The notes under the pieces are model-generated. The model ran no database searches and had not been told where the DNA came from. It was given only the letters and a program-made list of their open reading frames with translations. A stretch of 64,000 bases of DNA from Desulfuromonadales bacterium (lineage in GTDB: Bacteria; Desulfobacterota; Desulfuromonadia; Desulfuromonadales; Syntrophotaleaceae), in assembly GCA_013619105.1 (NCBI GenBank), contig JABXKU010000004.1:40468-104467 (forward strand), given 5' to 3'. Below are positions 39,744-48,267 of the stretch, in pieces. Position numbers and translations under genes: made by a program. How positions within the stretch are numbered: the first letter of the stretch is position 1; each line of letters begins with the position of its first letter.

Positions 39744-39767
39744 GAAAACCCCTTCTTGCATAATAAA

Positions 39768-39793
39768 ATAGGTCATTCAATAGAATGACCTAT
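39768..39793. repeat. Perfect 11-bp inverted repeat upstream of the STAS operon
   Basis: ATAGGTCATTC-AATA-GAATGACCTAT, located 25 nt before the STAS start codon. It could be an operator or an mRNA hairpin for the minus-strand operon; on that strand it is followed by TTTATT, so a weak terminator is another option. Confidence 0.7.
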
Positions 39794-39818
39794 GTATAAA
39801 AAACCGGCGAAATAATCT

Positions 39819-39872
39819 ATATGGTCCCTCCCATTGCAACACTTCATATGGTCCCTCCAATTACAACACTCA
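39819..39872 (+). repeat. Pair of near-identical 27-bp direct repeats
   Basis: ATATGGTCCCTCCCATTGCAACACT and ATATGGTCCCTCCAATTACAACACT follow each other directly with only two mismatches. Function unknown; it lies in the gene-free stretch. Confidence 0.7.
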
Positions 39873-40535
39873 CAAATCGCGCAAATTTTTGCACCTGGAG
39901 TCATTCATGTCAATCATTTTAGACCGCAGTGTCCGGGGTGGAAGTTGCACGGGCGCCGATATACAGATCAATGATGTCTGGTGGTGGCTCCAGCCTGGGA
40001 AGTCCTTGGCAAGGGGAAACTTTGCGGTGGCCTGGTTCTGGAGATGTTGGTAGCCATGTACCATCTGCTCCAGGCCCCGCGAATGGATTGCCCTGAAGAA
40101 GGCATTTTTCTGGATGCCACCGCATCCCGGCTGTTTGCCAGGTAAAAATTGGCATAGAATGCCGCTTTGTATATTGTTTTTGGCAACTCATCGAACTGCA
40201 AAAACCTAACCGGACACGACTGGGCTGAAAAAGTGGCTACGAAGAGCCGTGCATTAAGTTGAATTGAACGGAATGGAGGGCTCTAGCTGCCGGGGTGAGG
40301 TCGGAGCAGGCCCTTATTATCCGGGTTTAGGGGAACTTATTGGCCGTAGATCGGGGGCCGGGCACAGGATCTTTTTCATTGTCGACCTAATAAAGGGGTG
40401 GTAATGTACTTCACTGCTGATGCGGGCGGCACTGGCCCTTGTTTGCAGGCGCCTGCAGGGCATAGATTTGTGAAGATTTTGAGGCGGTCGCCGGGATGGC
40501 GGGCCGCGATGCAAGCGGAATAAGGAGAGTCGGGC

Positions 40536-40862
40536 ATGCAGATGGTTCAGGAGCAGCGGGGAGACAGTACGTTGATTACCCTTGGGGGCAGGCTGGATGT
40601 GACCACGGCGCCCGAGTTCCAGAAGATGTGCGTCGGGTTGGCCGATTCGGGGGGTACCGATGTGGTGGTCGATATGAGTGACCTGGAGTATATCAGTTCC
40701 GCCGGACTCCGCAGCGTGTTGTTCTCGGCCAAGAAGCTGCGCGGTAAGGGCGGCGACTTGCGGTTCTGCGGGATGTCGGGCATGGTCGAGGATGTGTTCC
40801 GCGTATCGGGGTTCCAGGGCCTGTTCACCATTTTCCCCACCGTGGAGGGCCTGCTGGGCTGA
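40536..40862 (+). CDS. STAS domain anti-sigma-factor antagonist
   Basis: The 108-residue single STAS domain (LITLGGRLDVTTAPEFQKM, VDMSDLEYISSAGLRSVLFSAKKL) has the phosphorylatable Ser in SSAG. The start is behind AAGGAG. It heads the plus-strand block with the LolA-like protein, MMPL pump and barrel, 11 nt before the next ORF. Whether it is regulated by the PP2C receptor of the neighbouring minus-strand operon, or by a distant kinase, cannot be told. Confidence 0.9.
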   Translation: MQMVQEQRGDSTLITLGGRLDVTTAPEFQKMCVGLADSGGTDVVVDMSDLEYISSAGLRSVLFSAKKLRGKGGDLRFCGMSGMVEDVFRVSGFQGLFTIFPTVEGLLG

Positions 40863-40873
40863 TTTAGGTAGGG

Positions 40874-41839
40874 GTGATCCGGGCCGGGTTCATGTCCGTT
40901 GAATGTTGCCGTGCCGGCGATCACCTCCCCGGCTCTTGCCGTTTGCAACGCTTGGCTTTCCTTAACCGGTTCCGCTTTTCAGGCGGCCACCGGTCTGCTC
41001 GCCCCCCCCCCCCCCCCCTTTTGGCCATCGTGGTCCTGTGTCTGACTTTCCATTCCGCGTGGGCGGCAGAGTCCACGGGTCGCCAGATCATGGAACGGCA
41101 AAAAGAGTTGCACGAGGCGGCTAGTGAGCGTTCGTCGCTGGTGATGGTCCTGGTGGACCGCAAGGGCGGCAAGAAGACGCGCGTGGTGCGAAGCTTCAAG
41201 AAGACCCTGGGCAGCGGCCTGGCGCGTTCGCTGATGGTGTTCACCGAGCCTGCGGACCTGGACGGCACCAGCATCCTTTCGGTGGAGACCGAACCGGGCA
41301 AGGGCTCGCAGTGGATCTATCTGCCCGCCTCCAAGAAGCTGCATCGCCTCGCCTCGCGCGCCAAGACGGACTATTTCATGGGTACGGACCTGACCTACGA
41401 AGATATGGAGACCGACGACCTGGAGAGCTTCGAGCTGAAGCTCACGGGTTCGAGCCAGGTGGACGGCCAGGACTGCTGGGTTGTCGAGGCCGTTCCCGCC
41501 ACGGACGCCAAGCGCAAGAAGAGCGGCTATTCCAAACGCATCTTTCACGTGCGCAAGGACATCACGTTCACCCTGAAGGTGGAATTCTTCGACCGGCGCG
41601 GACGCCCGGTGAAGACGCAGACCAGCCACGCCCTGGAGAAGGTGCGCGGCAACATGTGGGTGGCCAGGAAGGTGCTCGTCGACAACAGCCGCTCCAAACA
41701 CAAGACCCTGCTGGGCCTTGCGACGTTCGAGGTGGACGTGGATCTGCCCGACGAGATCTTTACCGAGCGGTTCGTTGCCGCAGGCCGCAGGCCGCAGGCC
41801 GTAGTAGGCGCGGGGGCTCCCGGTATCCATGCGCCATAA
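40874..41839 (+). CDS. LolA-like outer membrane lipoprotein-sorting protein (repeat-containing gene)
   Basis: The recognisable protein begins at the signal peptide LLAIVVLCLTFHSAWAAES and continues as the LolA-like (PF17131-type) fold: RQIMERQKELHE, SILSVETEPGKGSQWIYLPASKKLHRL, YFMGTDLTYEDMETDD and DGQDCWVVEAVP. Such periplasmic carriers shuttle lipid or lipoprotein cargo and accompany MMPL pumps. The N-terminal 48 codons before it are unlikely as protein and run through a tract of 17 Cs. The C-terminus is crossed by a 7-bp tandem repeat. The true start codon is uncertain. Confidence 0.75.
   Translation: MIRAGFMSVECCRAGDHLPGSCRLQRLAFLNRFRFSGGHRSARPPPPPLLAIVVLCLTFHSAWAAESTGRQIMERQKELHEAASERSSLVMVLVDRKGGKKTRVVRSFKKTLGSGLARSLMVFTEPADLDGTSILSVETEPGKGSQWIYLPASKKLHRLASRAKTDYFMGTDLTYEDMETDDLESFELKLTGSSQVDGQDCWVVEAVPATDAKRKKSGYSKRIFHVRKDITFTLKVEFFDRRGRPVKTQTSHALEKVRGNMWVARKVLVDNSRSKHKTLLGLATFEVDVDLPDEIFTERFVAAGRRPQAVVGAGAPGIHAP
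41002..41018 (+). repeat. Homopolymer of 17 C bases just before the signal-peptide core
   Basis: An unbroken run of 17 Cs encodes the PPPPP ahead of LLAIVVLCL. Gain or loss of one C would put the signal peptide out of frame with any upstream start. It may be a slippage site or a sequencing artefact. Confidence 0.9.
41777..41804 (+). repeat. 7-bp tandem repeat (GCCGCAG x3 plus GCCGTAG) near the gene 3' end
   Basis: Four head-to-tail 7-mers, the last with one change. Seven is not a multiple of three, so copy-number change would alter the C-terminus of the LolA-like protein (AAGRRPQAVV...) or bring in the TAG TAG following it. Confidence 0.85.
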
Positions 41840-41872
41840 ATCCATCCATATCTCTTCGCTCCGGAGGCGCCC

Positions 41873-44650
41873 ATGCAGTGGTTGATGCGCTTCGCCTACC
41901 GCAACCCCTGGATTGTGCTGGTGGTTTTGGCACTAGTTACGGCCTTAGCCGTGCCCCTGGCCAAGGACATCCGCATCGAGGCGTCGGTGCAGGGCATGAT
42001 GACCGACGATCCCCTGGCGCGGCGCATCTACGAGCAGACCATCGAGGCCTACGGCACGGACCAGGTGACGGTCATCTATCTGGAGAGCGCGGAGCTGTTC
42101 ACGCCGGACAGGCTGGCCGACGTCGAGGATCTGGCGTATCGGCTTGAGGAATTGCCGGGCGTGGTGCGGGTGGAGAGCCTGTATTCGGTTCCGGACTTCA
42201 GGGGCGAGGACGGCATGCTGCGCTCCGGGCCGCTCTTGCAGTGGCCGCCGGAATACCAGGACGAGGCCGACGAGGTGCGCCGGCGCGCCCTGGCCAACAG
42301 CATGATCGCCGGGCATCTGATCGCCGGAGACGGCACGGCCACGGCCATCAACGTCTTCGTGGAGCCCGACCCCGACGATCCGGACTACTACGCCAACCTC
42401 GCGGCGCAGATCGAGCAACTCGTTGCGCCGCTTCAGGGCAGGTTCGACAAGGCCTTCCAGCTGGGCAACCCGTTCTTTCGCATCGCCATTGCCGACACCA
42501 TGATGCAGGACCAGTTGCGGCTGGTGCCGCTGTCCGTGCTGGTGTTGGTGTTGACGCTGCTGGTCATGACGCGCTCGGTCTCCGGCGCGGTACTGCCGCT
42601 GCTCACGGCGGGCACCAGCGTCGTCTGGACGGCCGGGTTCATGGTCCTGGCGGGCATCCCGCTGAACATCCTCACGGTCATCGTCCCCTCGCTGATAATC
42701 GTCATCGGTTCCACCGAGGACATCCACCTGTTGAGCGAATATCTTGAGGGCGTGAATGAAAAGGGCACGCGCGAGCTGGCTATCGAGTTCATGATCTCCA
42801 AAATGGGCATCGTGATCCTCATCACCGCCCTGACCACTTTCCTCGGCTTCGCCTCCATCAGCATAAACAAGATCTCCATTCTGCGCCAGTTCGGCATGGC
42901 TGCGGCCTTTGGGCTGTTCGTGAACCCGCTGATCACGGCGCTGCTGGTGCCCGTCTACCTGCGCTTCTTCGGCCCTCTCAAGGGCGTGGACAAGGGCGTG
43001 GACGCGGATGCCGAAGGGGCCGAGGCTCCCAAGGCCGCTCCCTTCACGTTCGACTCCCTGGCCACCGTTATTACCCGCCTGGTCAACGCCCACCGGAAAA
43101 AGCTCATCATCGGCCTCATGGGCGGCGCTCTGCTCATCGGCCTAGCCGGGCCCTCCGTGCGCCTTGACAACGATATCCTGGGCGTATTCAAAAAGTCCTC
43201 GCAAATCCGCCAACGCACGGACATGGTGGCCGAAAAGCTCCCCGGCGTGCAGACCTTTTACATCCGCATCACCGGAGGCCATGCCGACGCCTTCCGTGAA
43301 CCCGAAAACCTGCGCCAGATAGCGGCGGTGCAGGACTATATCGCCGAGTCGGGCGTGTTCGACACCTCCTACTCGCTGGTGGACACCCTGCGCTATGTCA
43401 ATCGCGAGATGAACCAGGGCGACCCCAAGGCCTATGCAGTGCCCGACACCCCGGAGCTGGTGTCGCAGTACCTGCTCTTCATGCATGACGACGATGTTGG
43501 GCGCTACGTGAAGAGCGACTTCTCCGAGGTCAACATCCTCGTGCGCCACAACATGAGCTCCAGCCAGGAACAGCAGCGCGCGCTGGACGACCTGGGAGCG
43601 TTCATGGACCGCACCCTGAACCCGCACTTCATTCGCCACTTCACGGGCGAAGGCATTCTGATGCTCAAGGGCGCCGACTCCATCGCCGAGGGTCAGGCCA
43701 AGTCCATCGGGCTGCTGCTGATCATCATCTTCCTGATCATGAGCCTGCTGTTCGTGAACTTCAAGGCGGGCTTGCTGTCGCTCATCCCCAACGTCTTCCC
43801 GGTACTGATCCTGTTCGGGACCATGGGGCTGTTCAACATCCCGCTGAACATCGGCACAGCCATGGTCGCGGCTATTGCCATCGGTATCTCGGTGGACGAC
43901 ACCCTGCATTTCATGATCCGCTACAACAAGGAGATGTTGCGGCTGAAGGACCAGGAGCGGGCCATGGAGGTCTGCATTCAGGCCGAGCTGCGTCCCGTGG
44001 TCTCCACGTCTCTGGCGCTGTCCCTGGGCTTCGGGGTGCTAGCCTTCTCGCAGTTCACCACCATCGCCCAATTCGGTCTGCTTTCCGTGCTGGTCATGGC
44101 CGCCGCGCTGGTGGGCGATCTGTTCCTCACCGGACCGCTCATGGCCACCACCAAGCTGCTCACCCTCTGGGACATGCTCTCGCTGCACGTGGACCCCAAG
44201 ATCATCGAGCAGTCGGAGTTCTTCCGCGACCTGCGGGTCTGGCAGATCAAGCGAATCATCCTCATGGGTCGCATCCTCGAATTCAACGATGGGGAGACCT
44301 TCTTCGAGGAATGGGACGAGGGTGACAGCATGTTCCTGGTGCTCGACGGCACCGTCAACGGGCTCAGCGTGGACGAGGCCACGGGCAAGGAGGTCGAGTA
44401 CGCCGTGTTCGGCGTGGGCGACGTGGTGGACCCCACCACCATGCTCGATCCCGGAATGCGTCCCTTCACCGCCCGCGCCGCCTCGGACATCCACCTGGTG
44501 GAACTCTCCCAGGATGACTTCCGTCGTCTGCAGCGACTGCACCCGCGGTTGTCGGCTAAAGCCCACAAGAACCTCGCGTGCATCCTCGGCCACCAGTTGG
44601 TCATCGCCAACATCATGTACCGGCAACAGGCCTGGCAGGCCTCGGAGTAG
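41873..44650 (+). CDS. MMPL/RND-family transporter with C-terminal cNMP-binding-like domain
   Basis: 925-residue inner membrane pump. Two repeated halves each have a leading helix, a periplasmic loop and a five-helix bundle (LTLLVMTRSVSGAVLPLLTAG; LIPNVFPVLILFGTMGLFNIPLNIG), with the RND-type IVIGSTEDIHL and IAIGISVDDTLHF motifs. From about residue 800 the sequence turns soluble and resembles a cyclic-nucleotide-binding domain (FFEEWDEGDSMFLVLDGTVNGLS...FGVGDVVDPTTMLDPGMRPFTARAASDIHLVELS). MMPL proteins export lipids with LolA-like carriers. The added sensor-like domain suggests control by a cytosolic ligand. Confidence 0.85.
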   Translation: MQWLMRFAYRNPWIVLVVLALVTALAVPLAKDIRIEASVQGMMTDDPLARRIYEQTIEAYGTDQVTVIYLESAELFTPDRLADVEDLAYRLEELPGVVRVESLYSVPDFRGEDGMLRSGPLLQWPPEYQDEADEVRRRALANSMIAGHLIAGDGTATAINVFVEPDPDDPDYYANLAAQIEQLVAPLQGRFDKAFQLGNPFFRIAIADTMMQDQLRLVPLSVLVLVLTLLVMTRSVSGAVLPLLTAGTSVVWTAGFMVLAGIPLNILTVIVPSLIIVIGSTEDIHLLSEYLEGVNEKGTRELAIEFMISKMGIVILITALTTFLGFASISINKISILRQFGMAAAFGLFVNPLITALLVPVYLRFFGPLKGVDKGVDADAEGAEAPKAAPFTFDSLATVITRLVNAHRKKLIIGLMGGALLIGLAGPSVRLDNDILGVFKKSSQIRQRTDMVAEKLPGVQTFYIRITGGHADAFREPENLRQIAAVQDYIAESGVFDTSYSLVDTLRYVNREMNQGDPKAYAVPDTPELVSQYLLFMHDDDVGRYVKSDFSEVNILVRHNMSSSQEQQRALDDLGAFMDRTLNPHFIRHFTGEGILMLKGADSIAEGQAKSIGLLLIIIFLIMSLLFVNFKAGLLSLIPNVFPVLILFGTMGLFNIPLNIGTAMVAAIAIGISVDDTLHFMIRYNKEMLRLKDQERAMEVCIQAELRPVVSTSLALSLGFGVLAFSQFTTIAQFGLLSVLVMAAALVGDLFLTGPLMATTKLLTLWDMLSLHVDPKIIEQSEFFRDLRVWQIKRIILMGRILEFNDGETFFEEWDEGDSMFLVLDGTVNGLSVDEATGKEVEYAVFGVGDVVDPTTMLDPGMRPFTARAASDIHLVELSQDDFRRLQRLHPRLSAKAHKNLACILGHQLVIANIMYRQQAWQASE

Positions 44651-44655
44651 ATCTC

Positions 44656-46179
44656 ATGAACAAACCTATCACCATCGTAGTGGCGCTCGCCTTCCTGCTG
44701 CTGGTCGTGTCCGCAACGCACGCCTCAGACGACATGGACCTGCTTCAGGCCCTGGATGTCGCCATGGAGGCCGAACAGGAGAAGGTCGCCCAGGAGGAGG
44801 ACCGCTCCTTCATGGTCCAGGCCGTGCGCAACAGTGAATCGTCCGTGCGCCTGCGCGGCTACCACACGTTCCGGGGCGCGCAAGGTCCCGACGCAACCGC
44901 GGGCCTTGACTCCGACCTGTCCTACGATACTAAGGACGACTACGGCGAGATCAAGGTCTCTTTCGGCACCAGCTATGAGAACGATCTCGTACGCATGGCC
45001 GCGGCAGGCTGGCTGGAGCACGGCAACCAGGACGACACCTACCGCGGCAACGTGGGACTGTGGCAGGACGCGGACCGCCGCCGTAATTTCCTGGAGATCA
45101 ACGAACTCTACGTGACGCTCCTGGGTGACAAGGCGGATCTGACGCTGGGCAAGCGCCTCATTGACAACAGCATTTCCCCGACGTTCTCCCCCGGCGACCG
45201 CTACAGTTCTTTTGACCTCAACGATCCGCTGGACCCGCGCCGCCTCGGCACCTGGCAGGTCGCGCTGGAAGGTGACGCCATGGACGTGTCCTGGGTGGTG
45301 GCCGTGCTGCCGGTGTTCCAGGCCCCCAGAACCCCCAGCCCCGCATCACACTGGACCGCCAACGGCGCCGCGAGCGAGGAACTCTTTTTTTTCGAGCCGC
45401 TCATCTACGGCGGATCCGGTTTCAGCGACTGGCTCATCGGCATCTTGGACGATCTCTTTGACTGGCCTTCCGCGCAAGTTCCGCAGGTGACGGTGGAGTA
45501 CGACGTGCCCGAGCCCGGCAGCATCGAAGCCACCGGCGTCTTCGGCCAGGCCAAGATCAGTGTTGCCGATTTCGACGTCCTGGTGTCTGTCTACCGCGGC
45601 CCTAGCCTGTATCCCGTGCTGCGGGTCGATTTCGACCGCGCCACCCCCGCCGCGCATCTGGTGGTGGAACATCCCACGGTCAATCAGTTCACCGGCGGCG
45701 TCTCCACCCCCTGGAAGGGCGTCACCTGGCACGCTGAGGCCATTTACAGCCACAGCGAGGCGGGCAAGGACGACAGTTACGTGCAGTACGCCGTGGGCGC
45801 GACCCGCAGCGAAGAGGCCTTGGCCCAGGCTGTCGGTCTGTGGCGCATCGACGTGGGGCTGCAATACGCCGGGGAGTGGGTCACCGACACCCAGGATGCG
45901 GCCGGCTACGCCATCAGTTCCAACGAGCTGCGCGTGGGCAAGAACGATCTCATGTCTGCGGTTACGGTCCATTGCACCGAGGACGTACGTCTGCATTATC
46001 TCGCGATCCTGCAGCTCGACCATGGCGCGGCCATGAACCGCGTCGGCGTGGAGTGGGACGTCACGGAACATCTGGCGAGCGACGTGTCGCTGGAGTTTTT
46101 CGACGGGCCGTTGGATTCGTATTTCGGCTGGTGGAGGGATCGGGACCGGGTTGTCGCCACGTTGACCTATACGTTTTAG
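44656..46179 (+). CDS. Outer membrane beta-barrel protein (DUF1302-like)
   Basis: Starts at ATG 44656, five bases after the MMPL stop, with a signal peptide (MNKPITIVVALAFLLLVVSATHAS). The 507-residue protein is rich in alternating beta strands and ends in an aromatic residue (VVATLTYTF), the mark of an outer membrane barrel. Features such as LYVTLLGDKADLTLGKRLIDNS and a DLNDPLDPRRLG turn resemble DUF1302 barrels that accompany LolA-like and MMPL proteins. It probably forms the outer-membrane end of a lipid or hydrophobic substrate export route. Confidence 0.72.
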   Translation: MNKPITIVVALAFLLLVVSATHASDDMDLLQALDVAMEAEQEKVAQEEDRSFMVQAVRNSESSVRLRGYHTFRGAQGPDATAGLDSDLSYDTKDDYGEIKVSFGTSYENDLVRMAAAGWLEHGNQDDTYRGNVGLWQDADRRRNFLEINELYVTLLGDKADLTLGKRLIDNSISPTFSPGDRYSSFDLNDPLDPRRLGTWQVALEGDAMDVSWVVAVLPVFQAPRTPSPASHWTANGAASEELFFFEPLIYGGSGFSDWLIGILDDLFDWPSAQVPQVTVEYDVPEPGSIEATGVFGQAKISVADFDVLVSVYRGPSLYPVLRVDFDRATPAAHLVVEHPTVNQFTGGVSTPWKGVTWHAEAIYSHSEAGKDDSYVQYAVGATRSEEALAQAVGLWRIDVGLQYAGEWVTDTQDAAGYAISSNELRVGKNDLMSAVTVHCTEDVRLHYLAILQLDHGAAMNRVGVEWDVTEHLASDVSLEFFDGPLDSYFGWWRDRDRVVATLTYTF

Positions 46180-46220
46180 CAGACCGTTGAAAACCGCCTT
46201 CCGCTTAGGAGGGAAAGCGC

Positions 46221-46311
46221 ACGCCCGAGCTGTCATCGGCGCTTCTCATCGAATGGGCCGGCCAGGCCCTGTATCGGGCCAAGCAGCAGGGACGCAACCG
46301 GGTGGACGCTG
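46221..46311 (+). pseudogene. C-terminal remnant of a GGDEF (diguanylate cyclase) domain
   Basis: One frame reads PELSSALLIEWAGQALYRAKQQ then GRNRV, the standard end of a GGDEF domain. There is no upstream GGDEF core and no start. It sits directly after the beta-barrel gene and is probably left over from the deletion or insertion that produced the right edge of the block. Confidence 0.75.
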
Positions 46312-46485
46312 TCGCCCCGGTATGCGAGCTGGGCGATGGTCCCCATTTCCCGCGCATCTCTAGATTCCCCTCCCATGACCGGGCAGTGCTCGAACCGTTT
46401 TCCTCCCCCCTTTTAAAAGCCTGGTTCCCGTCTAGAATTAAATAGTGGTACCATTTTGCGAATGCCCCCGGTTGCGGAGAAGTGC

Positions 46486-48267
46486 ATGCTCGCTCCTGTT
46501 TTTATACCCGATGTGTTGCGGACTGTAGGGTTGTTGCTGATCCTGGCACTTTTAGCAGTTTCTTGTCCCGTTCTGGCCGCCGAGCCGTTGCGTTTTGAAA
46601 TTGAAGGTGTGGACGGCAAGCTGCAGAAGGATCTTAACGACAGCCTGGTCGTGCCCCCCGGCCTACTACGAAATGATGAAATCGATCAGCGCTGGTTGCA
46701 GCGTTTTGTCGACCAGGTGCCGACGACGCTGCGCAAGGCCCTTCAACCCTTTGGTTATTACCGGCCGACTATTGAAACAGAGTTAAAAGAAATCGATGCG
46801 GCCAGTTATGTGCTCATAATCCGCATCGAGCGGGGCTCAGCCATTCGATTGAAAAGTCTGCAGCTCGACTTGGCGGGCAGTGGCGCGCAATATGACAAGC
46901 TTAAGTCCTTGCTAGCGGAGTTTCCCTTGCAGCAGGGCGATGTGCTCCATCAAGGACTCTACGAGGGAGGCAAGGCTGCCCTTAAGCGAAAGGCGCAGGA
47001 TCTGGGCTACCTCGATGCTGACTATGTTGTGCATGAAATTCGTATTGATGTTGATCGGGCTACGGCTGCTATTGAACTGCTGTTGCAGACCGGTCCTCGT
47101 TACCGGTTTGGCGAGGTAACCTTTTCGGGGGCGGATCAATATCCCGAGTCCTTCTTGCGCCGTTACCTGTTTTTCGACTCCGGAGATGTCTTCTCCTACG
47201 CCCGTCTTGGCGAGACCCAACTCAATCTTCTCGATGCCGATCGTTTCGAAGAGATTCGCCTAATTCCCGATCGAGCGATGGTGGTTGCTGAGCAGATCCC
47301 CGTCGAAGTGGCCCTGACTCCCGCACCGACTAAACGGCTACGGCCAGGCATCGGTTATGGTACCGACACCGGTGCTCGTTTTTCCCTGCAGTTCGATCAT
47401 CTCAATATGGTCGAACGAGGCCATCATCTGACTTTGCAACTCAACCTCTCTCAGGTGCGGCAATCGGCGGTGGCGTCCTATACCATGCCTGTTACCAAGA
47501 ACCTGAACAGTGCCAATGTTCTTCGTGCCGGATACGAGCGCGAAGAGGTCGATAGCTTCGATACGGAGAAGCTGACTGTCGAGGTAGAGCGAATGCAGGA
47601 CTTTGGTCGTGGCCGCAAGGGGTCTCTTTATGTGCAGTTCTTCCAGGAAAAATACACTGTTGGCGATGTGACCGATATCGCGAGGATGATTGTGCCGGGG
47701 GTGCGTTACTCTCGCCGTCGGTATCGTGATCTGGTGCGCCCCCGAAAAGGCCATCAATACTCTCTGGAGATGCGCGGCGCCCATCAGTGGCTCGGTTCCG
47801 ATACCGGTCTGTTTCAGGTGCTGGCTGCCGGCAATCTGTTGAAGCCCCTACCGGGGCGCCTGACCCTCTTTACCCGGGTCGAAGGGGCGTTCACGGCCCA
47901 GAACGAGCCCTTTGCGGATATCCCCGCCTCGTTGCGTTTTTTTGCCGGTGGCGATCAAAGTGTGCGGGGCTACGCCTACCAGTCTCTGGGCCCGGAAGAC
48001 GACGATGGTGAGGTGATCGGTGGCAAGCATCAGCTGGTAGGCAGTATCGAGCTGGAGCGGGCTCTGGGCGAAAAGTGGGGGGTGGCGCTGTTTTATGATG
48101 TCGGTAATGCCTTCAATGACTTTAACTCGATGGATTTGCAGCAGGGGGCGGGGCTCGGTATTCGTCGTTATACCCCTATTGGCCCGGTGCGGGTCGATTT
48201 GGCTCGCCAGTTTGGCGTGAATAACCCCGGGTTTCGGGTTCATTTCAGTATAGGTTTCGGATGGTAA
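46486..48267 (+). CDS. tamA: TamA outer membrane translocation/assembly protein
   Basis: This Omp85-family outer membrane protein works with TamB in inserting outer membrane proteins or moving lipids. I chose ATG 46486 because CGGAGAAG lies just before it and a signal peptide follows (VGLLLILALLAVSCPVLAAE). Three POTRA-type domains (about 25-260: FEIEGVDGKLQKDLND, RFGEVTFSGADQYPESFL) precede the 16-strand barrel with the FFAGGDQSVRGYAYQSLGP motif and GPVRVDLARQFG near the end. 593 residues. It overlaps tamB by 7 nt. Confidence 0.93.
   Translation: MLAPVFIPDVLRTVGLLLILALLAVSCPVLAAEPLRFEIEGVDGKLQKDLNDSLVVPPGLLRNDEIDQRWLQRFVDQVPTTLRKALQPFGYYRPTIETELKEIDAASYVLIIRIERGSAIRLKSLQLDLAGSGAQYDKLKSLLAEFPLQQGDVLHQGLYEGGKAALKRKAQDLGYLDADYVVHEIRIDVDRATAAIELLLQTGPRYRFGEVTFSGADQYPESFLRRYLFFDSGDVFSYARLGETQLNLLDADRFEEIRLIPDRAMVVAEQIPVEVALTPAPTKRLRPGIGYGTDTGARFSLQFDHLNMVERGHHLTLQLNLSQVRQSAVASYTMPVTKNLNSANVLRAGYEREEVDSFDTEKLTVEVERMQDFGRGRKGSLYVQFFQEKYTVGDVTDIARMIVPGVRYSRRRYRDLVRPRKGHQYSLEMRGAHQWLGSDTGLFQVLAAGNLLKPLPGRLTLFTRVEGAFTAQNEPFADIPASLRFFAGGDQSVRGYAYQSLGPEDDDGEVIGGKHQLVGSIELERALGEKWGVALFYDVGNAFNDFNSMDLQQGAGLGIRRYTPIGPVRVDLARQFGVNNPGFRVHFSIGFGW

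Larger units (their letters stand above)
39744..40535. other. Gene-free stretch between the ABC/STAS operon and the STAS-MMPL block
   Basis: About 790 bp with no ORF I can support on either strand. It holds an 11-bp perfect inverted repeat (39768-39793) and two near-identical 27-bp direct repeats (from about 39819). The rest has weak unassignable ORFs (60-90 codons), probably decayed DNA. Its base composition changes towards the GC-rich block on the right. Confidence 0.6.

Noticed and set aside
39870-40201. Minus-strand ORFs of 64-90 codons in the gene-free stretch
   Set aside because: They overlap each other in different frames, have no recognisable family and poor starts. I treated the stretch as non-coding or decayed.
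41945-43093. 382-aa minus-strand ORF opposite the MMPL gene
   Set aside because: Its composition is biased to His, Gln, Arg and Asp from antisense GC-rich codons; the plus strand codes a clear MMPL transporter.
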